From: Stenotrophomonas sp. UBA2302
GTDB lineage: Bacteria; Pseudomonadota; Gammaproteobacteria; Xanthomonadales; Xanthomonadaceae
DNA: 64,000 bases
Assembly: GCA_002345545.1 (NCBI GenBank)
Contig: DDVW01000070.1
Location: 90,711-154,710, forward strand
Direction of reading: 5' to 3'
The first letter of the stretch is position 1. The number at the start of each line of letters is the position of its first letter. The translations under genes and the position numbers were made by a program. This document shows positions 19,646 through 30,472 of the stretch, one piece after another. Below the pieces are notes generated by a model. The model saw nothing but the letters and a program-made list of their open reading frames with translations, was not told the origin of the DNA and made no database searches.

Positions 19646-19728
19646 GGCGCTCCTGCCCCTATTTGTCATGGCGGCCAATATAACGGCTCACCCGGCTTTC
19701 GAATACCGCGCACGCACAGTCCCGCCTT

Positions 19729-19757
19729 GCGGAGCCGACCCGTCGGACCGGCTCCGC
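19729..19757. terminator. Possible terminator hairpin between asd and fimV
   Basis: GCGGAGCCG (19729-19737) pairs perfectly with CGGCTCCGC (19749-19757), with an inner CCGAC/GTCGG alternative stem. It follows the asd stop codon on the minus strand, but no T-run is visible, so it may attenuate and not fully terminate. Confidence 0.4.
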
Positions 19758-19765
19758 CACAGTTC

Positions 19766-20791
<1,026 letters not shown>

Positions 20792-20874
20792 GGGGTGCAC
20801 TCGAAAAAAGGGAGATGGGGGACACACGTCGAGCCAGGTTCGGGGAACCTCCGGCAGACAGCCGCGGAGGCTCC

Positions 20875-21927
20875 CTACCGTTTTTTGATAATGGTTTTGC
20901 CGCCGGAAGCGGCAACGCGAGCCGTACCGGAGTCCAGCAGGTCGGCGTTGACCACATTGACCGGACGGCCGGCATCCGGGCCGATACCCAGCCCGGCCAG
21001 CAGGTTGTCCACCGCCAGCTGCACCATCGCGCGGCGCGTGGCCAGCGAGGCGCTGCCGATATGCGGGGCCAGCACGATGTTGCGCAGCGCCAGCAGTTCC
21101 GGCCGCACCTGCGGCTCGTTCTCGTAGACATCCAGCGCCGCCGAAGCCAGCCGGCCATTGCCCAGCGCATCGGCCAGCGCCAGCTCATCGACGATACCGC
21201 CACGGGCGATGTTCACCAGCGTGGCGCTCGGCTTCATCTTCGCCAGTGCGGTGGCATCGATGATGTGGTGGTTCTGCGCGGTGTATGGCAGCACCAGCAG
21301 CAGATGATCGGCGTGCGACAGCAGCTCGTCGAAACCGGCGTAACGGGCACCAACCTCGCGCTCCACGTCTTCCGGCAGCTGCGAGCGGTTGTGGTACAGC
21401 ACCTTCATGCCGAAGCCGTGATGGCCGCGGCGGGCGATGGCCTGGCCGATCCGGCCCATGCCGAGGATACCCAGCGTGCTGCCATGCAGGTCGGTGCCGA
21501 GCATGGTGGTGAATGACCACTGCCCCCACTGGCCGTCACGCAGCCAGCGGTCGGATTCGACGATACGCCGCGCCGCCGCCATCAGCAGCGCGAAGCCCAG
21601 GTCGGCGGTGGTCTCGGTCAATACGTCCGGGGTGTTGGTGGCCAAAATTCCCGCCGCGCTCAGCGCCGGGATATCGAGGTTGTTGTAGCCGACGCCGACG
21701 TTGGCGATGACCTTCAGCTGGGACGCAGCGGCAACTTCGGCCGCACCGATACGGTCGTTGAGCGTCACCAGTGCACCATCCACACCGGCCAGTTGCGCGG
21801 CCAGCGCGGCACTGTCGTGCGCGGTGATCTCCGGCGTGGCGACCACGTCGCAGTACGCGGCCAGCTGCGCGACGGTATCGTCGAACAGGGGCTGCGAAAC
21901 CCAGACGCGGGGTCGCTGGTCAGCCAT
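20875..21927 (-). CDS. D-2-hydroxyacid dehydrogenase, GhrB (glyoxylate/hydroxypyruvate reductase) type
   Basis: A 350-residue NAD(P)-dependent reductase of the D-isomer specific family. The coenzyme motif [15 protein letters not shown] and the catalytic arginine ([10 protein letters not shown]), glutamate (ENEP) and histidine (PHIGSAS) regions are in the expected order. The sequence is closest in style to GhrB, which reduces glyoxylate and hydroxypyruvate. A Lys-rich C-terminal tail (GGKTIIKKR) extends beyond the usual fold. The start [11 protein letters not shown] at 21927 lies within the last codons of aroC (8-base overlap), so it is coupled to prmB-aroC. Substrate preference is inferred. 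Confidence 0.85.
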   Translation of the reverse strand: MADQRPRVWVSQPLFDDTVAQLAAYCDVVATPEITAHDSAALAAQLAGVDGALVTLNDRIGAAEVAAASQLKVIANVGVGYNNLDIPALSAAGILATNTPDVLTETTADLGFALLMAAARRIVESDRWLRDGQWGQWSFTTMLGTDLHGSTLGILGMGRIGQAIARRGHHGFGMKVLYHNRSQLPEDVEREVGARYAGFDELLSHADHLLLVLPYTAQNHHIIDATALAKMKPSATLVNIARGGIVDELALADALGNGRLASAALDVYENEPQVRPELLALRNIVLAPHIGSASLATRRAMVQLAVDNLLAGLGIGPDAGRPVNVVNADLLDSGTARVAASGGKTIIKKR

Positions 21928-23023
21928 CGACGCTGCCGGGAATACGCGGCGCGACCTCGCCCACATCGCCACACTGCGCGCGGTGGCGCAGCGCCTGGTC
22001 CATCAGCACCAGCGCCAGCATCGCCTCGGCGATCGGCGTGGCGCGGATGCCCACGCAGGGGTCATGGCGACCGGTGGTGATGACTTCCACCGCGTTGCCG
22101 GCGGTGTCCACCGTGGCACCGGGCAGGCGCAGGCTGGAGGTCGGCTTGAGTACCATCGAAGCGACGATCTGCTGGCCGGTGGCGATGCCACCAAGGATGC
22201 CGCCGGCGTGGTTGGACTGGAAACCTTCGGGCGTGATCAGGTCGCGGTGCTCGGTGCCCTTCTGCGCGGCGCTGGCGAATCCGTCACCGATCTCCACGCC
22301 CTTGACCGCGTTGATGCTCATCAGCGCCGCGGCGATATCGCCATCAAGCTTGCCGTAGACCGGCTCGCCCCAGCCCGCCGGCACGCCATCGGCGACCACG
22401 GTCACCCGCGCGCCGACCGAGTCGCCGGACTTGCGCAGCGCATCCATGTACACCTCCAACGCCGGCACCTGCGTGGCGTCGGGCCAGAAGAACGGATTTT
22501 CCTCCACCGCGCTCCAGTCGTGCCCGGCCGGGACGATCTCGCCCAGCTGCGACAGGTAGCCGCGCACGCTCACGCCGTAGCGCTGCTTGAGCCACTTCTT
22601 GGCGATCACGCCAGCGGCCACGCGCATGGTGGTCTCGCGCGCCGAGGAGCGGCCACCACCGCGCGGATCACGGATGCCGTACTTCTGCCAGTAGCTGTAG
22701 TCGGCATGGCCCGGCCGGAACTGCGCGGCGATGTTGCTGTAGTCCTTGCTGCGCTGGTCGGTATTGCGGATCAGCAGGCCGATCGGCGTGCCGGTGGTGC
22801 GGCCTTCGTAGACACCGGACAGGATCTCCACCTCGTCGGCCTCACGGCGCGCGGAGGTGTGGCGGCTCTTGCCGGTGGCCCGGCGCTGCAGGTCATGGGC
22901 GAACTCTTCGGCGCTGATCTCCAGTCCCGGCGGGCAGCCGTCGATCACGCAGCCGATGGCCGGCCCGTGCGACTCGCCGAAGGTGGTGACCGTCAGCAGC
23001 TTGCCGAAGGCATTGGCACTCAT
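21920..23023 (-). CDS. aroC: Chorismate synthase
   Basis: AroC makes chorismate from EPSP with reduced FMN as cofactor, closing the shikimate pathway that feeds tryptophan synthesis elsewhere in this window. The family start [21 protein letters not shown] is intact, with further signatures [12 protein letters not shown] and [12 protein letters not shown]. Length (367 aa) is normal. Its ATG overlaps the prmB stop as ATGA, and the next gene starts inside its end, indicating one transcript prmB-aroC-hydroxyacid dehydrogenase. Confidence 0.97.
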   Translation of the reverse strand: MSANAFGKLLTVTTFGESHGPAIGCVIDGCPPGLEISAEEFAHDLQRRATGKSRHTSARREADEVEILSGVYEGRTTGTPIGLLIRNTDQRSKDYSNIAAQFRPGHADYSYWQKYGIRDPRGGGRSSARETTMRVAAGVIAKKWLKQRYGVSVRGYLSQLGEIVPAGHDWSAVEENPFFWPDATQVPALEVYMDALRKSGDSVGARVTVVADGVPAGWGEPVYGKLDGDIAAALMSINAVKGVEIGDGFASAAQKGTEHRDLITPEGFQSNHAGGILGGIATGQQIVASMVLKPTSSLRLPGATVDTAGNAVEVITTGRHDPCVGIRATPIAEAMLALVLMDQALRHRAQCGDVGEVAPRIPGSVDG

Positions 23024-23946
23024 CGCTGCGCCGCCAGTTCGGCGATGCGGGTGTGGTGCGCGCGCAGCTCGCTGGCTTCAACCGCGAAGATGCCCATCTG
23101 CCCGACCTTGAATTCGATCCAGGACATGAACACCTCCGGCAGCAGCTTGACCAGGTGCTGCTCGGAATCGCCCACCTCGCAGATCAGCAGGCCGTCTTCG
23201 GTGAGGTGGTCCGGCGCGTCACGCAGGATCTTCAGCACCAGGTCCAGGCCATCGTCGCCGGCACGCAGCGCCAGGTCCGGTTCGTGCGAATACTCCTGCG
23301 GCAGCGCATCGGTTTCGTCATTGGTGACGTACGGCGGATTGGTGACGATCAGCTCGTAGACGCGCCCTTCCAGCCCGTTGAACAGGTCGGATTTGACGAT
23401 CTCGACATTGTTCGCGAGCAGGCGCTCCCTGTTCTCGTGGGCCAGCGACAGCGCGGCATCGTTGATGTCGCTGCCGTCCACCTGCCAGTTCGGGTAGTAG
23501 TGGCCCATGGCGATGGCGATGCAGCCCGAACCGGTGCACAGGTCCAGTGCGCGGGTGACATCGCGGCCGGCCAGCCACGGCTCGAAACCACCCAGGATCA
23601 GTTCGGCGATCGGCGAACGCGGCACCAGCGCACGTGCATCGCTCTTGAAGCTCAGGCCGGCGAACCAGGCTTCGCCGGTCAGGTAGGCGGCCGGCAGGCG
23701 CTCGCTGATGCGCCGTTCGAACAGCGCCAGCACCTGCTCGCGCTCGTGTCGCAGCAGGCGCGCGGCACCATAGGCAGGGCCCAGATCCGGCGGCAGCTGC
23801 AGGCTGTGCAGCACCAGCTGGGTGGCCTCGTCCAGCGCGTTGTCATAGCTGTGGCCGAAGGTCAGGCCTGCGGCATTGAAACGGCTGGCGCCGTAGCGGA
23901 TCAGATCGATGATCGTGTGGAGTTCGGCGGCCGCTTCGGCTGTCAT
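23020..23946 (-). CDS. prmB: Ribosomal protein L3 glutamine methyltransferase
   Basis: PrmB methylates a glutamine in ribosomal protein L3 using S-adenosylmethionine. The Rossmann motif [15 protein letters not shown] and the N-glutamine-binding NPPYVTNDE motif are clear, and PRSPIAELI matches the PrmB subgroup over PrmC. The start [22 protein letters not shown] at 23946 gives 308 residues; the open frame upstream is unrelated. prmB next to aroC is conserved in gammaproteobacteria. Confidence 0.94.
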   Translation of the reverse strand: MTAEAAAELHTIIDLIRYGASRFNAAGLTFGHSYDNALDEATQLVLHSLQLPPDLGPAYGAARLLRHEREQVLALFERRISERLPAAYLTGEAWFAGLSFKSDARALVPRSPIAELILGGFEPWLAGRDVTRALDLCTGSGCIAIAMGHYYPNWQVDGSDINDAALSLAHENRERLLANNVEIVKSDLFNGLEGRVYELIVTNPPYVTNDETDALPQEYSHEPDLALRAGDDGLDLVLKILRDAPDHLTEDGLLICEVGDSEQHLVKLLPEVFMSWIEFKVGQMGIFAVEASELRAHHTRIAELAAQR

Positions 23947-24164
23947 GGGAATACGGAAATACTTGAAAGGTCTGCGATTATAGGCACTTGGCCGGTATAT
24001 TGACTGCCCAGTTGCAGCCGAAACTTCGGCAGGCGCCGCTATCTGGCCCGGCACCGGCGCCCTGCCCCGGGACGCGGCCAGCCCATCGCTGCAATCCCCT
24101 ACACTCACGTGTCCCGCCCGCGACCGCTGCCTGCGCCGCCGGCACCAGTATGGATAAACGGCCC

Positions 24165-24812
24165 ATGTTCAATCGCAATACCGGCATCATCCTCGCCGTC
24201 GCCCTGGCCGCCGGCCTCGGTCTGCTGCTGGCGCAGAAGGTCTTCGGCCCGGGCAAGGCCGGCAACCACGACAGCAGTTCGATCGTGTTCTACGGCACCC
24301 CGCGCACCTTGCCGGACTTCGACCTGGCCCAGTCCGACGGCACCCGGCTGATTCCCGGTGAGCTGCGTGGCCACTGGACGCTGGTGTTCCTGGGCTTCAC
24401 CTCCTGCCCGGACATCTGCCCGACCACGCTGACCGAACTGGCCGGGGCGCAGAAACAGTGGGAAAGCCTGCCCGACAGCCTGCGTCCGCGCGTGGTGCTG
24501 GTATCGGTCGATCCGGAGCGTGACACCCCGGCGCGGCTGGGCGAGTACGCCCACGCCTTCCACAAGGACACCCTGGCCGCGACCGCCGACATCCCGTCGC
24601 TGGAGCGCTTCGCCACCGCGCTGGGCATGGTCTTCCAGAAGGCCCCCGGCAAGCATTTCGACAAAAATCCCGCCGACTACAGCATGGACCACTCGGCCAG
24701 CATCGCCGTCCTGGACCCGGAAGGCCGCCTGGCCGGGCTGATCCGTCCACCGCTCAACCCGCAGGCGATCGCCAGCGACCTGCTCAAGCTCACCGAGAAA
24801 TCCGCCCCATGA
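24165..24812 (+). CDS. SCO1/SenC family copper chaperone
   Basis: A 215-residue protein with one N-terminal membrane anchor ([18 protein letters not shown]) and a periplasmic thioredoxin-like domain. The copper-binding CxxxC is in TSCPDIC and the distal histidine is in [12 protein letters not shown] proteins deliver copper to the CuA site of cytochrome oxidase or act in redox protection. The start at 24165 (MFNRNTG) gives the cleanest membrane anchor; an ATG five codons upstream (24150) is possible and neither has a clear ribosome binding site. The stop overlaps the psd start as ATGA, coupling it to phosphatidylserine decarboxylase. Confidence 0.9.
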   Translation: MFNRNTGIILAVALAAGLGLLLAQKVFGPGKAGNHDSSSIVFYGTPRTLPDFDLAQSDGTRLIPGELRGHWTLVFLGFTSCPDICPTTLTELAGAQKQWESLPDSLRPRVVLVSVDPERDTPARLGEYAHAFHKDTLAATADIPSLERFATALGMVFQKAPGKHFDKNPADYSMDHSASIAVLDPEGRLAGLIRPPLNPQAIASDLLKLTEKSAP

Positions 24813-25651
24813 GTCTGGTAACAACGCTCAGCTACGTCCTGCCGCACCGCCTGCTGTCCTCGATGGCGCGCTCGCTGGCCTATTCGCAGAACCCGCGCAT
24901 CTCGCGCTGGCTGATCGATACGGTGACGGAGAAATTCAACGTCAATCTGGCCGAAGCCGCCAATCCCGATCCGCGCAGCTATGCCAGTTTCAATGCGTTT
25001 TTCACCCGCGCACTGAAAACCGGTGCGCGCGTGCCTGCCGCCGATCCGCGCACGCTGACCATGCCCGCCGACGGCCATATCAGCCAGCTGGGCGCGATCG
25101 AGGACGGCCGCATCTTCCAGGCCAAGGGGCAGTCCTTCACCGCCGCCGAACTGCTCGGCGATGCCACCGATGCGGCGCCGTTCCGCGACGGCCTGTTCGC
25201 CACCGTGTACCTGTCGCCGCGCGACTACCACCGTGTGCACATGCCGTGGACCGGCACCCTGCGCGAAACCGTGCACGTGCCCGGCCGCCTGTTCAGCGTC
25301 GGCACCGACGCGGTCGCCAACGTGCCGCGCCTGTTCGCCCGCAACGAGCGTCTGGTCTGCCATTTCGACACCGATTTCGGGCCGATGGTGCAGGTGATGG
25401 TCGGCGCACTGCTGGTCAGCGGCGTGGAAACGGTATGGAGCGGCGAGGAGATCCCCGCCTATGGCGACCGCATCACCCGCAAGGACTGGCGCGGCAAGGG
25501 AGTCACATTGGAACGGTTTGGTGAGATGGCCCGTTTCAACTACGGCTCCACCGTGATCGTGCTGCTGCCACCGGGCGTGGCCGAGTTCGATCCTTCGTTG
25601 CAGGCCGAAAGCCCGGTGCAGCTGGGCCAAGCGTTGGCGCGACTGAAGTAA
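24809..25651 (+). CDS. psd: Phosphatidylserine decarboxylase
   Basis: Psd converts phosphatidylserine to phosphatidylethanolamine at the inner membrane. It self-cleaves at a Gly-Ser bond to form a pyruvoyl group; here the site is G246-S247 in [10 protein letters not shown], a Tyr in place of the more common Leu of the LGST motif. The family segments [13 protein letters not shown] and [13 protein letters not shown] (catalytic His region) are intact, and length (280 aa) is normal. The gene is coupled to the SCO gene by an ATGA overlap. A diverged copy of its last 77 bases lies 79 bp downstream. Confidence 0.96.
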   Translation: MSLVTTLSYVLPHRLLSSMARSLAYSQNPRISRWLIDTVTEKFNVNLAEAANPDPRSYASFNAFFTRALKTGARVPAADPRTLTMPADGHISQLGAIEDGRIFQAKGQSFTAAELLGDATDAAPFRDGLFATVYLSPRDYHRVHMPWTGTLRETVHVPGRLFSVGTDAVANVPRLFARNERLVCHFDTDFGPMVQVMVGALLVSGVETVWSGEEIPAYGDRITRKDWRGKGVTLERFGEMARFNYGSTVIVLLPPGVAEFDPSLQAESPVQLGQALARLK

Positions 25652-25730
25652 CGCTCGATTCCGACGCGGCAACACCGCGGCGCGTGGCGACGCGCCCACC
25701 ACTCCGGCGCCTGTCTTTCTGCGAGGCGCG

Positions 25731-25807
25731 GCGTGGCCGAGTTCGATCCTTCACTGCACGCCGAAAGCCCCGTGCGGCTCGGTCAGGCGCTGGCGCGGCT
25801 GAAGTAA
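25731..25807 (+). pseudogene. Duplicated 3' end of psd
   Basis: These 77 bases align without gaps to the last 77 bases of psd (25575-25651), about 10 mismatches. Both copies end in the same stop codon, and translated in frame only two residues differ (two glutamines become His and Arg); the other changes are synonymous. The copy lacks the pyruvoyl site and any start, so it is a fragment. The mostly synonymous divergence suggests it came from a functional psd allele of a related lineage, left by recombination, and not from a recent local duplication. The intervening 25652-25730 holds no gene. Confidence 0.8.
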
Positions 25808-25841
25808 TCCCGCATTGCGGCAGCGCAGAAGCCATGAATGA

Positions 25842-25866
25842 CAAAGGGCGCCCACGGCGCCCTTTG
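25842..25866. terminator. Bidirectional terminator between psd region and transglycosylase gene
   Basis: Perfect 11-base stem CAAAGGGCGCC / GGCGCCCTTTG with a CAC loop between convergent genes. It belongs to a recurring hairpin type in this window (A-run, GGCGCC core, T-run). Confidence 0.8.
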
Positions 25867-25888
25867 CCTTATCCGGCCAGCCGATCAC

Positions 25889-27460
25889 TCAGCGGCCGCA
25901 GCCTTCCAGCTTGATCGTCTGCCCCAGCCTGATGGCATAGCCCGGCGCACGCAGGCCGTTGGCGCGGGCCAGCGCCGGTACCTCGCACTGGAAGCGGCTG
26001 GCGATGCGCCCCAGCGTGTCGCCCTTGGCAACCTTGTAGGTGCGCGGCGTACGGGTTGCCGGACGGGGTGCCGGTGCCGCCACCGGGGCGACCGCCTGTG
26101 CGGCCTGCATGGACTGGACATCGCCCACCGCGACACTGCCGGTGACCGACACCGCCGACGGGCGCTTGATCGCGGCATTGAGGTCGGCGGTGATCAGCGC
26201 CCGTGCCAGGTCGGCACGCGGGCCGCTGACGCAGTAGCGGTTGTAGAGCCCGGCAATGCGGGTGGTCGCGTTGATCGTGGTACCGGCCGGAATCCAGCCG
26301 TCGGCCTCGTAGCGCGGGTTGAGGTTGCGCAGCACGCGCATGTAGCCGTCGCGGGTGCCAGTGCTGCCCAGACAGATGGTCAGCTCGTAGATCGTGGTCG
26401 ATTTGCTCAACCGCAGTGTCGCCGGCTGTGCGTTGACCCTGGGAAATTCCACACCGTACTGCTGCGGGTGCAGGAAGATCCAGGCTGCGGCGATCACCAT
26501 CGGCACGTAGTCCTTGGTCTCGCCGGGGAACTGGGTGTAAGCCGATTCGGTCCAGAAACTCTGCCCGCCCGCCTCGCGGTAGATGCGCGCGGCGCGGCCC
26601 TCGCCGCCGTTGTAGGCGGCCAGCGCGTATTCGATGTTCTTGTTGAGCGCCCGCATCCGCTCGTTCATGTAGGCGGCGCTGGCTTCGGCCGAGCTGCGCG
26701 CATCGAAGCGGGTATCGAAACCGGTGCCGTCCGGACCGAGGCCGAAGCGGCGCCCGGTGGCGGGCATGAACTGCATCAGCCCCGCCGCACCCGCGCGCGA
26801 GGAGGCGTGCACGCGGCCGTTGGATTCCTTGGCCATGATGCCGAACAGCAGTGCTTCCGGCAGCGCGCTCTTCTCCCACTGCGGCCACATCACCGCGCGC
26901 AGGTTCATGTAGTTCTCGTAGCTGGTCAGCAGCGCCGGGCGCATGTCGGTGAGCCAGCGGCGGATACCGGCCTGCACCGCCGGGTTGTACTCGACCATGT
27001 CGTCGAAGGCATGCCGGTGGTCGTTGAGCAGCGCCGCCGCACGCGCGGCCTCGGGCACGTCGGCGACCAGCGGCGCGACATGGTCCGGATCCGCCTCCAG
27101 CGGCTCCAGCTCCTGGTCCTCGCCTGCTTCACCGGCCCCGTCCACGCGCTGCTTCAGCAACCGCTTGTAGCTGCTGAGCAGGCCGCTGACCTGGCAGCCC
27201 TTCTGCGCGATGCAGTCGGCGATCACATCCTCCATGTCCTCCAGCGCCGCATCGCCTTCACTGCTGCCCTTGGGATCGGCGTTGTTGACCAGCACCAGCG
27301 CGTCGGCATAGCGCTTCTCGGCGACGGCCATGCGCGCGTGGAGGGCGTCCACCCTGGCCTTGTCACGGGCCGAAAGGGCATGCGCCGCAGGCATCACGGT
27401 CAACAGCGCGGTGGCCAGCAGCAGCGGCCAGGGACGGAGGGAAAACAGGGAAGCGGACAT
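25889..27460 (-). CDS. Membrane-bound lytic transglycosylase with C-terminal LysM (MltD-like)
   Basis: A 523-residue exported enzyme. A signal peptide (residues 1-29, ending AAHA) is followed by a helical region, then a lytic transglycosylase SLT domain with the catalytic glutamate E212 in MAKESNGRVHASSRAGAAGLMQF-type signature and the downstream AYNGGEG motif. A LysM domain (about 468-515, YKVAKGDTLGRIASRF) ends the protein. It should cleave glycan strands to anhydromuropeptides in the periplasm during wall remodelling. There is no lipobox, so attachment is through LysM. The start MSASLFSLRPWP at 27460 was chosen to give the best signal peptide. Confidence 0.9.
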   Translation of the reverse strand: MSASLFSLRPWPLLLATALLTVMPAAHALSARDKARVDALHARMAVAEKRYADALVLVNNADPKGSSEGDAALEDMEDVIADCIAQKGCQVSGLLSSYKRLLKQRVDGAGEAGEDQELEPLEADPDHVAPLVADVPEAARAAALLNDHRHAFDDMVEYNPAVQAGIRRWLTDMRPALLTSYENYMNLRAVMWPQWEKSALPEALLFGIMAKESNGRVHASSRAGAAGLMQFMPATGRRFGLGPDGTGFDTRFDARSSAEASAAYMNERMRALNKNIEYALAAYNGGEGRAARIYREAGGQSFWTESAYTQFPGETKDYVPMVIAAAWIFLHPQQYGVEFPRVNAQPATLRLSKSTTIYELTICLGSTGTRDGYMRVLRNLNPRYEADGWIPAGTTINATTRIAGLYNRYCVSGPRADLARALITADLNAAIKRPSAVSVTGSVAVGDVQSMQAAQAVAPVAAPAPRPATRTPRTYKVAKGDTLGRIASRFQCEVPALARANGLRAPGYAIRLGQTIKLEGCGR

Positions 27461-27571
27461 CAGCGGCACTGCGGACGGGAGGTCAGGCAGGGTAGCCGCC
27501 CGCCTTGGCCACGGGCAACATGCGCCGCGCGCCGATACAGTCGGCCGTTAGAATCCCTCTTCCGTTCATCA

Positions 27572-29089
27572 ATGAGTGTCTCCATGGATCCGATCCTGCT
27601 CGGCAAAGGCGTCACCGACGACATCGCCGTCACCCTGCTCCCGCGCTTCGGCAACCGCCACGGTCTGGTGGCCGGCGCTACCGGTACCGGCAAGACGGTG
27701 ACGCTGATGACGCTGGCCGAGGGCTTTTCGCGGCTCGGCGTGCCGGTGTTCATGGCCGACGTGAAGGGCGACGTGGCCGGTCTGGCGGTCGCCGGCGAGA
27801 TCAGCGAGAAGCTGGCCCAGCGGGCGGCCGACATCGGCGTGCAGGGTTACGGCCCGGCCGCCAGCCCGACCGTGTTCTGGGACCTGTACGGCCAGCTCGG
27901 CCACCCGGTACGCACCACCGTCAGCGAGATGGGCCCGACCCTGCTTGCGCGCATCCTGGAGCTCAACGACACCCAGTCCGGTGTACTCGACATCGTCTTC
28001 AAGCTGGCCGACGACCGCGGCCTGCTGCTACTGGATCTGGACGACCTGCGTGCCCTGCTGACCCTGGTCGCCGCCGAGCGCAAGGACATTTCCACCGAGT
28101 ACGGGCTGGTCAGCGCGCAGTCGGTGGCGGCGATCCAGCGCGCACTGCTGCGGCTGTCGCAGGACGGCGCCGAGCAGTTCTTCGGCGAGCCGGCGCTGGA
28201 ACTGGCCGATATCATGCGCGTCAACCACGACGGCCGCGGGGTGATCGGCATCCTCGCCGCCGCGCAGCTGATCCTCAAGCCGCGCCTGTACTCCACCTTC
28301 CTGCTGTGGCTGCTGTCGGAGCTGTTCGAGAAGCTGCCGGAAGTCGGCGATCTGGAAAAGCCGAAACTGGTGTTCATCTTCGACGAGGCGCACCTGCTGT
28401 TCGACGACGCCCCGGCCGCGCTGGTGCAGCGCATCGAGCAGGTGGTGCGGCTGATCCGCTCCAAGGGCGTGGGTGTGTACTTCTGCTCGCAGTTCCCCGA
28501 CGACGTGCCGGCCAACATCCTCGGACAGCTCGGCAACCGCGTGCAGCACGCGCTGCGCGCCTTCACCCCGCGCGACCAGAAGGCGGTGAAGACCGCAGCC
28601 GAAACCTTCGTGCAGAACCCCAGGCTCGACGTGGTCGCCACACTGTCGCAGCTGGGCACCGGCGAGGCGCTGGTGTCGACCCTGCAGGACAAGGGCATCC
28701 CTTCGCCCGTGCAGAAAACGCTGATCGCCCCGCCGCGCTGCCGCATGGGTTCGATCACCGAGGCCGAACGCGCCCAGGTGCGTGCCGGCAGCCCGGTGGG
28801 CAGCCGCTACGACACCGCGGTCAACCGCGAATCGGCGGCGGAAATCCTCGCCCGTCGCGCCGAGCAGGCCGCCGAGCAGGCACAGGCGCCCAAGGCCCGC
28901 ACCCGCCAGCAGGACGAGGAACAGGAGGGAGGCTTCGGCCAGGCGGTCAAGGACGCGATCTTCGGCACCAAGCGTCGCCAGGGCATGATCGAAACCATGG
29001 CCAAGCAGACCACCCGCACGGTCGGCACCAAGCTGGGCAACCAGATCGTGCGCGGCATCCTCGGCGGCATCTTCGGCGGCAAGCGCTGA
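27572..29089 (+). CDS. HerA/YjgR-like ATPase (DUF853)
   Basis: A 505-residue P-loop NTPase. Walker A is GATGTGKTVT in NRHGLVAGATGTGKTVTLM and Walker B is LVFIFDEAHLLF. The arrangement and the tail ending FGTKRRQG...ILGGIFGGKR match E. coli YjgR and other HerA-like bacterial proteins, which are related to DNA-pumping ATPases; the cellular role of YjgR is not established. Two starts are possible (27572, MSVSMDPILLGKG; 27584, MDPILLGKG); neither has a strong ribosome binding site. The open frame extends far upstream but that part is antisense to the transglycosylase gene and not coding. Confidence 0.9.
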   Translation: MSVSMDPILLGKGVTDDIAVTLLPRFGNRHGLVAGATGTGKTVTLMTLAEGFSRLGVPVFMADVKGDVAGLAVAGEISEKLAQRAADIGVQGYGPAASPTVFWDLYGQLGHPVRTTVSEMGPTLLARILELNDTQSGVLDIVFKLADDRGLLLLDLDDLRALLTLVAAERKDISTEYGLVSAQSVAAIQRALLRLSQDGAEQFFGEPALELADIMRVNHDGRGVIGILAAAQLILKPRLYSTFLLWLLSELFEKLPEVGDLEKPKLVFIFDEAHLLFDDAPAALVQRIEQVVRLIRSKGVGVYFCSQFPDDVPANILGQLGNRVQHALRAFTPRDQKAVKTAAETFVQNPRLDVVATLSQLGTGEALVSTLQDKGIPSPVQKTLIAPPRCRMGSITEAERAQVRAGSPVGSRYDTAVNRESAAEILARRAEQAAEQAQAPKARTRQQDEEQEGGFGQAVKDAIFGTKRRQGMIETMAKQTTRTVGTKLGNQIVRGILGGIFGGKR

Positions 29090-29164
29090 ATTCCCGCACG
29101 GAGCCGGCCCATTGCCGGCTCCCCGGCGTCCCCGCCACAATTGGCGCTGTCACCGGGGGATGCC

Positions 29165-30433
29165 ATGCAGGACCGCAATCACAGCCGTAGTACCCGCCAG
29201 CCGCCGCAGCCGTTCTGGCTGCAACTGCGTGCCATCACCTTCTATCCGCTGCGCGGACCCGCCCTGTATTCGCTGATCGCGCTGACCCTGTGCACGCTGC
29301 TGGGCATGTTGCCGATGATCGGCTGGATCATCGGCCTCATCGTCTGGGTGGCGGTGTACCGCTATGCGTTCGAGATCCTGCGCGAAACCGCCCATGGCCG
29401 CATGACCTCGCCCGAACACACGCTCGGCTCCAGCGATGGCACCGTGATCCGGCTGCTGGCGCTGATGATCCTGATGGGCATCTTCGTGGTGCTGGTGGCC
29501 GGCTTCCTCGGCCCGGTGATCGGCCTGCTGACGCTGGCGGCGGTGGTGTTCCTGCAACCGGGCTGCGTGATCTCGCTGGCGATGGATGGCAGCCTGCGCG
29601 CCGCCGCCAATCCGGCCACCCCGATCACTCTGGCCGCGCGGATCGGCTGGCCGTACCTGGCGGCCTTCGCGCTGCTGTTCGTGATCCAGGCCAGCGCACT
29701 GACCGCCGGCACCTGGTTGCACAAGCTCATGCCGCCGGTGATCGGTGAATTGACCCTCACCTTCTTCAGCATCTGGGGACTGTTCACCACCTTCCATCTG
29801 CTCGGCTATCTGGTCTACCAGTACCACGCCGAGCTGGGCTTCGAGCCGGAAGGCGCGCCGGAGGCGCTGTCGCGGCATGCACCGGACCAGCAGCTGCTGG
29901 ACGAGGCCGAGCATTTCGTCCGCGAAGGCCATCCGGAGGCGGCGATGGAAGCACTGCGCGGCACGGTGCGCACCCGCGCGGTGTCGCTGCCGGTGCATGA
30001 GCTGTATCAGCGCCTGCTGCTGCGCAGTGGCTCGACCGGGGCCGTGCGCGAGCACAGCCGCCAGTACCTCAACCGGCTGTTGATGGAAAAACAGGAACGG
30101 CAGGCGATGAACCTGCTGCGCGAGGTGCTGGAACGCGATCCGGATTTCACCCCGGCCGAGCCGGAACAGGCCGCGCTGCTGGCCGAACGCGCGCGTCTGG
30201 GTGGCCAGTTCCAGCTGCAGCTGGATGCGTTGCAGGCGATGCTGCGGGCCTGGCCGCGCTCCCCCGATGCCCCGCAATGGGCGTTGCAGGCGGCCCTGCT
30301 GCTGGGCGAGCGCTACAGCCGCGACAGCGAGGCGCTGCAACTGCTCGACCAGGCACTGCAACGCTGCGAGGACGGGGAACAGCAACGCAAGCTCGAAGCC
30401 GCACGGCGCGCCCTGCAACCCGATCGCGTCTAG
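29165..30433 (+). CDS. Membrane protein with DUF4013-like domain and TPR-like C-terminus
   Basis: A 422-residue inner-membrane protein. Six predicted helices lie at about 34-48, 50-66, 94-113, 115-135, 163-182 and 193-216, resembling DUF4013. The C-terminal 200 residues are soluble, Ala/Leu/Glu-rich helices with TPR-like spacing (LRGTVRTRAVSLPVHELYQRLLL, LLDQALQRCEDGEQQRKL). A GGGGGA ribosome binding site six bases before 29165 fixes the start. It follows the HerA-like gene by 75 bp and is convergent with a rhomboid gene that also has a helical C-terminal extension. Function unknown. Confidence 0.75.
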   Translation: MQDRNHSRSTRQPPQPFWLQLRAITFYPLRGPALYSLIALTLCTLLGMLPMIGWIIGLIVWVAVYRYAFEILRETAHGRMTSPEHTLGSSDGTVIRLLALMILMGIFVVLVAGFLGPVIGLLTLAAVVFLQPGCVISLAMDGSLRAAANPATPITLAARIGWPYLAAFALLFVIQASALTAGTWLHKLMPPVIGELTLTFFSIWGLFTTFHLLGYLVYQYHAELGFEPEGAPEALSRHAPDQQLLDEAEHFVREGHPEAAMEALRGTVRTRAVSLPVHELYQRLLLRSGSTGAVREHSRQYLNRLLMEKQERQAMNLLREVLERDPDFTPAEPEQAALLAERARLGGQFQLQLDALQAMLRAWPRSPDAPQWALQAALLLGERYSRDSEALQLLDQALQRCEDGEQQRKLEAARRALQPDRV

Positions 30434-30472
30434 GCAGGCAGCAACAGCAACGCGCTGCCGCCGGCTGCAACC

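Noticed and set aside
25536..25844. Minus-strand open frame with internal repeats over the psd tail
   Set aside because: The repetition arises from the duplicated psd 3' end read antisense; not a gene.
25838..27571. Long in-frame upstream extension of the HerA-like ATPase
   Set aside because: It is antisense to the transglycosylase gene, and the family N-terminus begins at MDPILLGKG.
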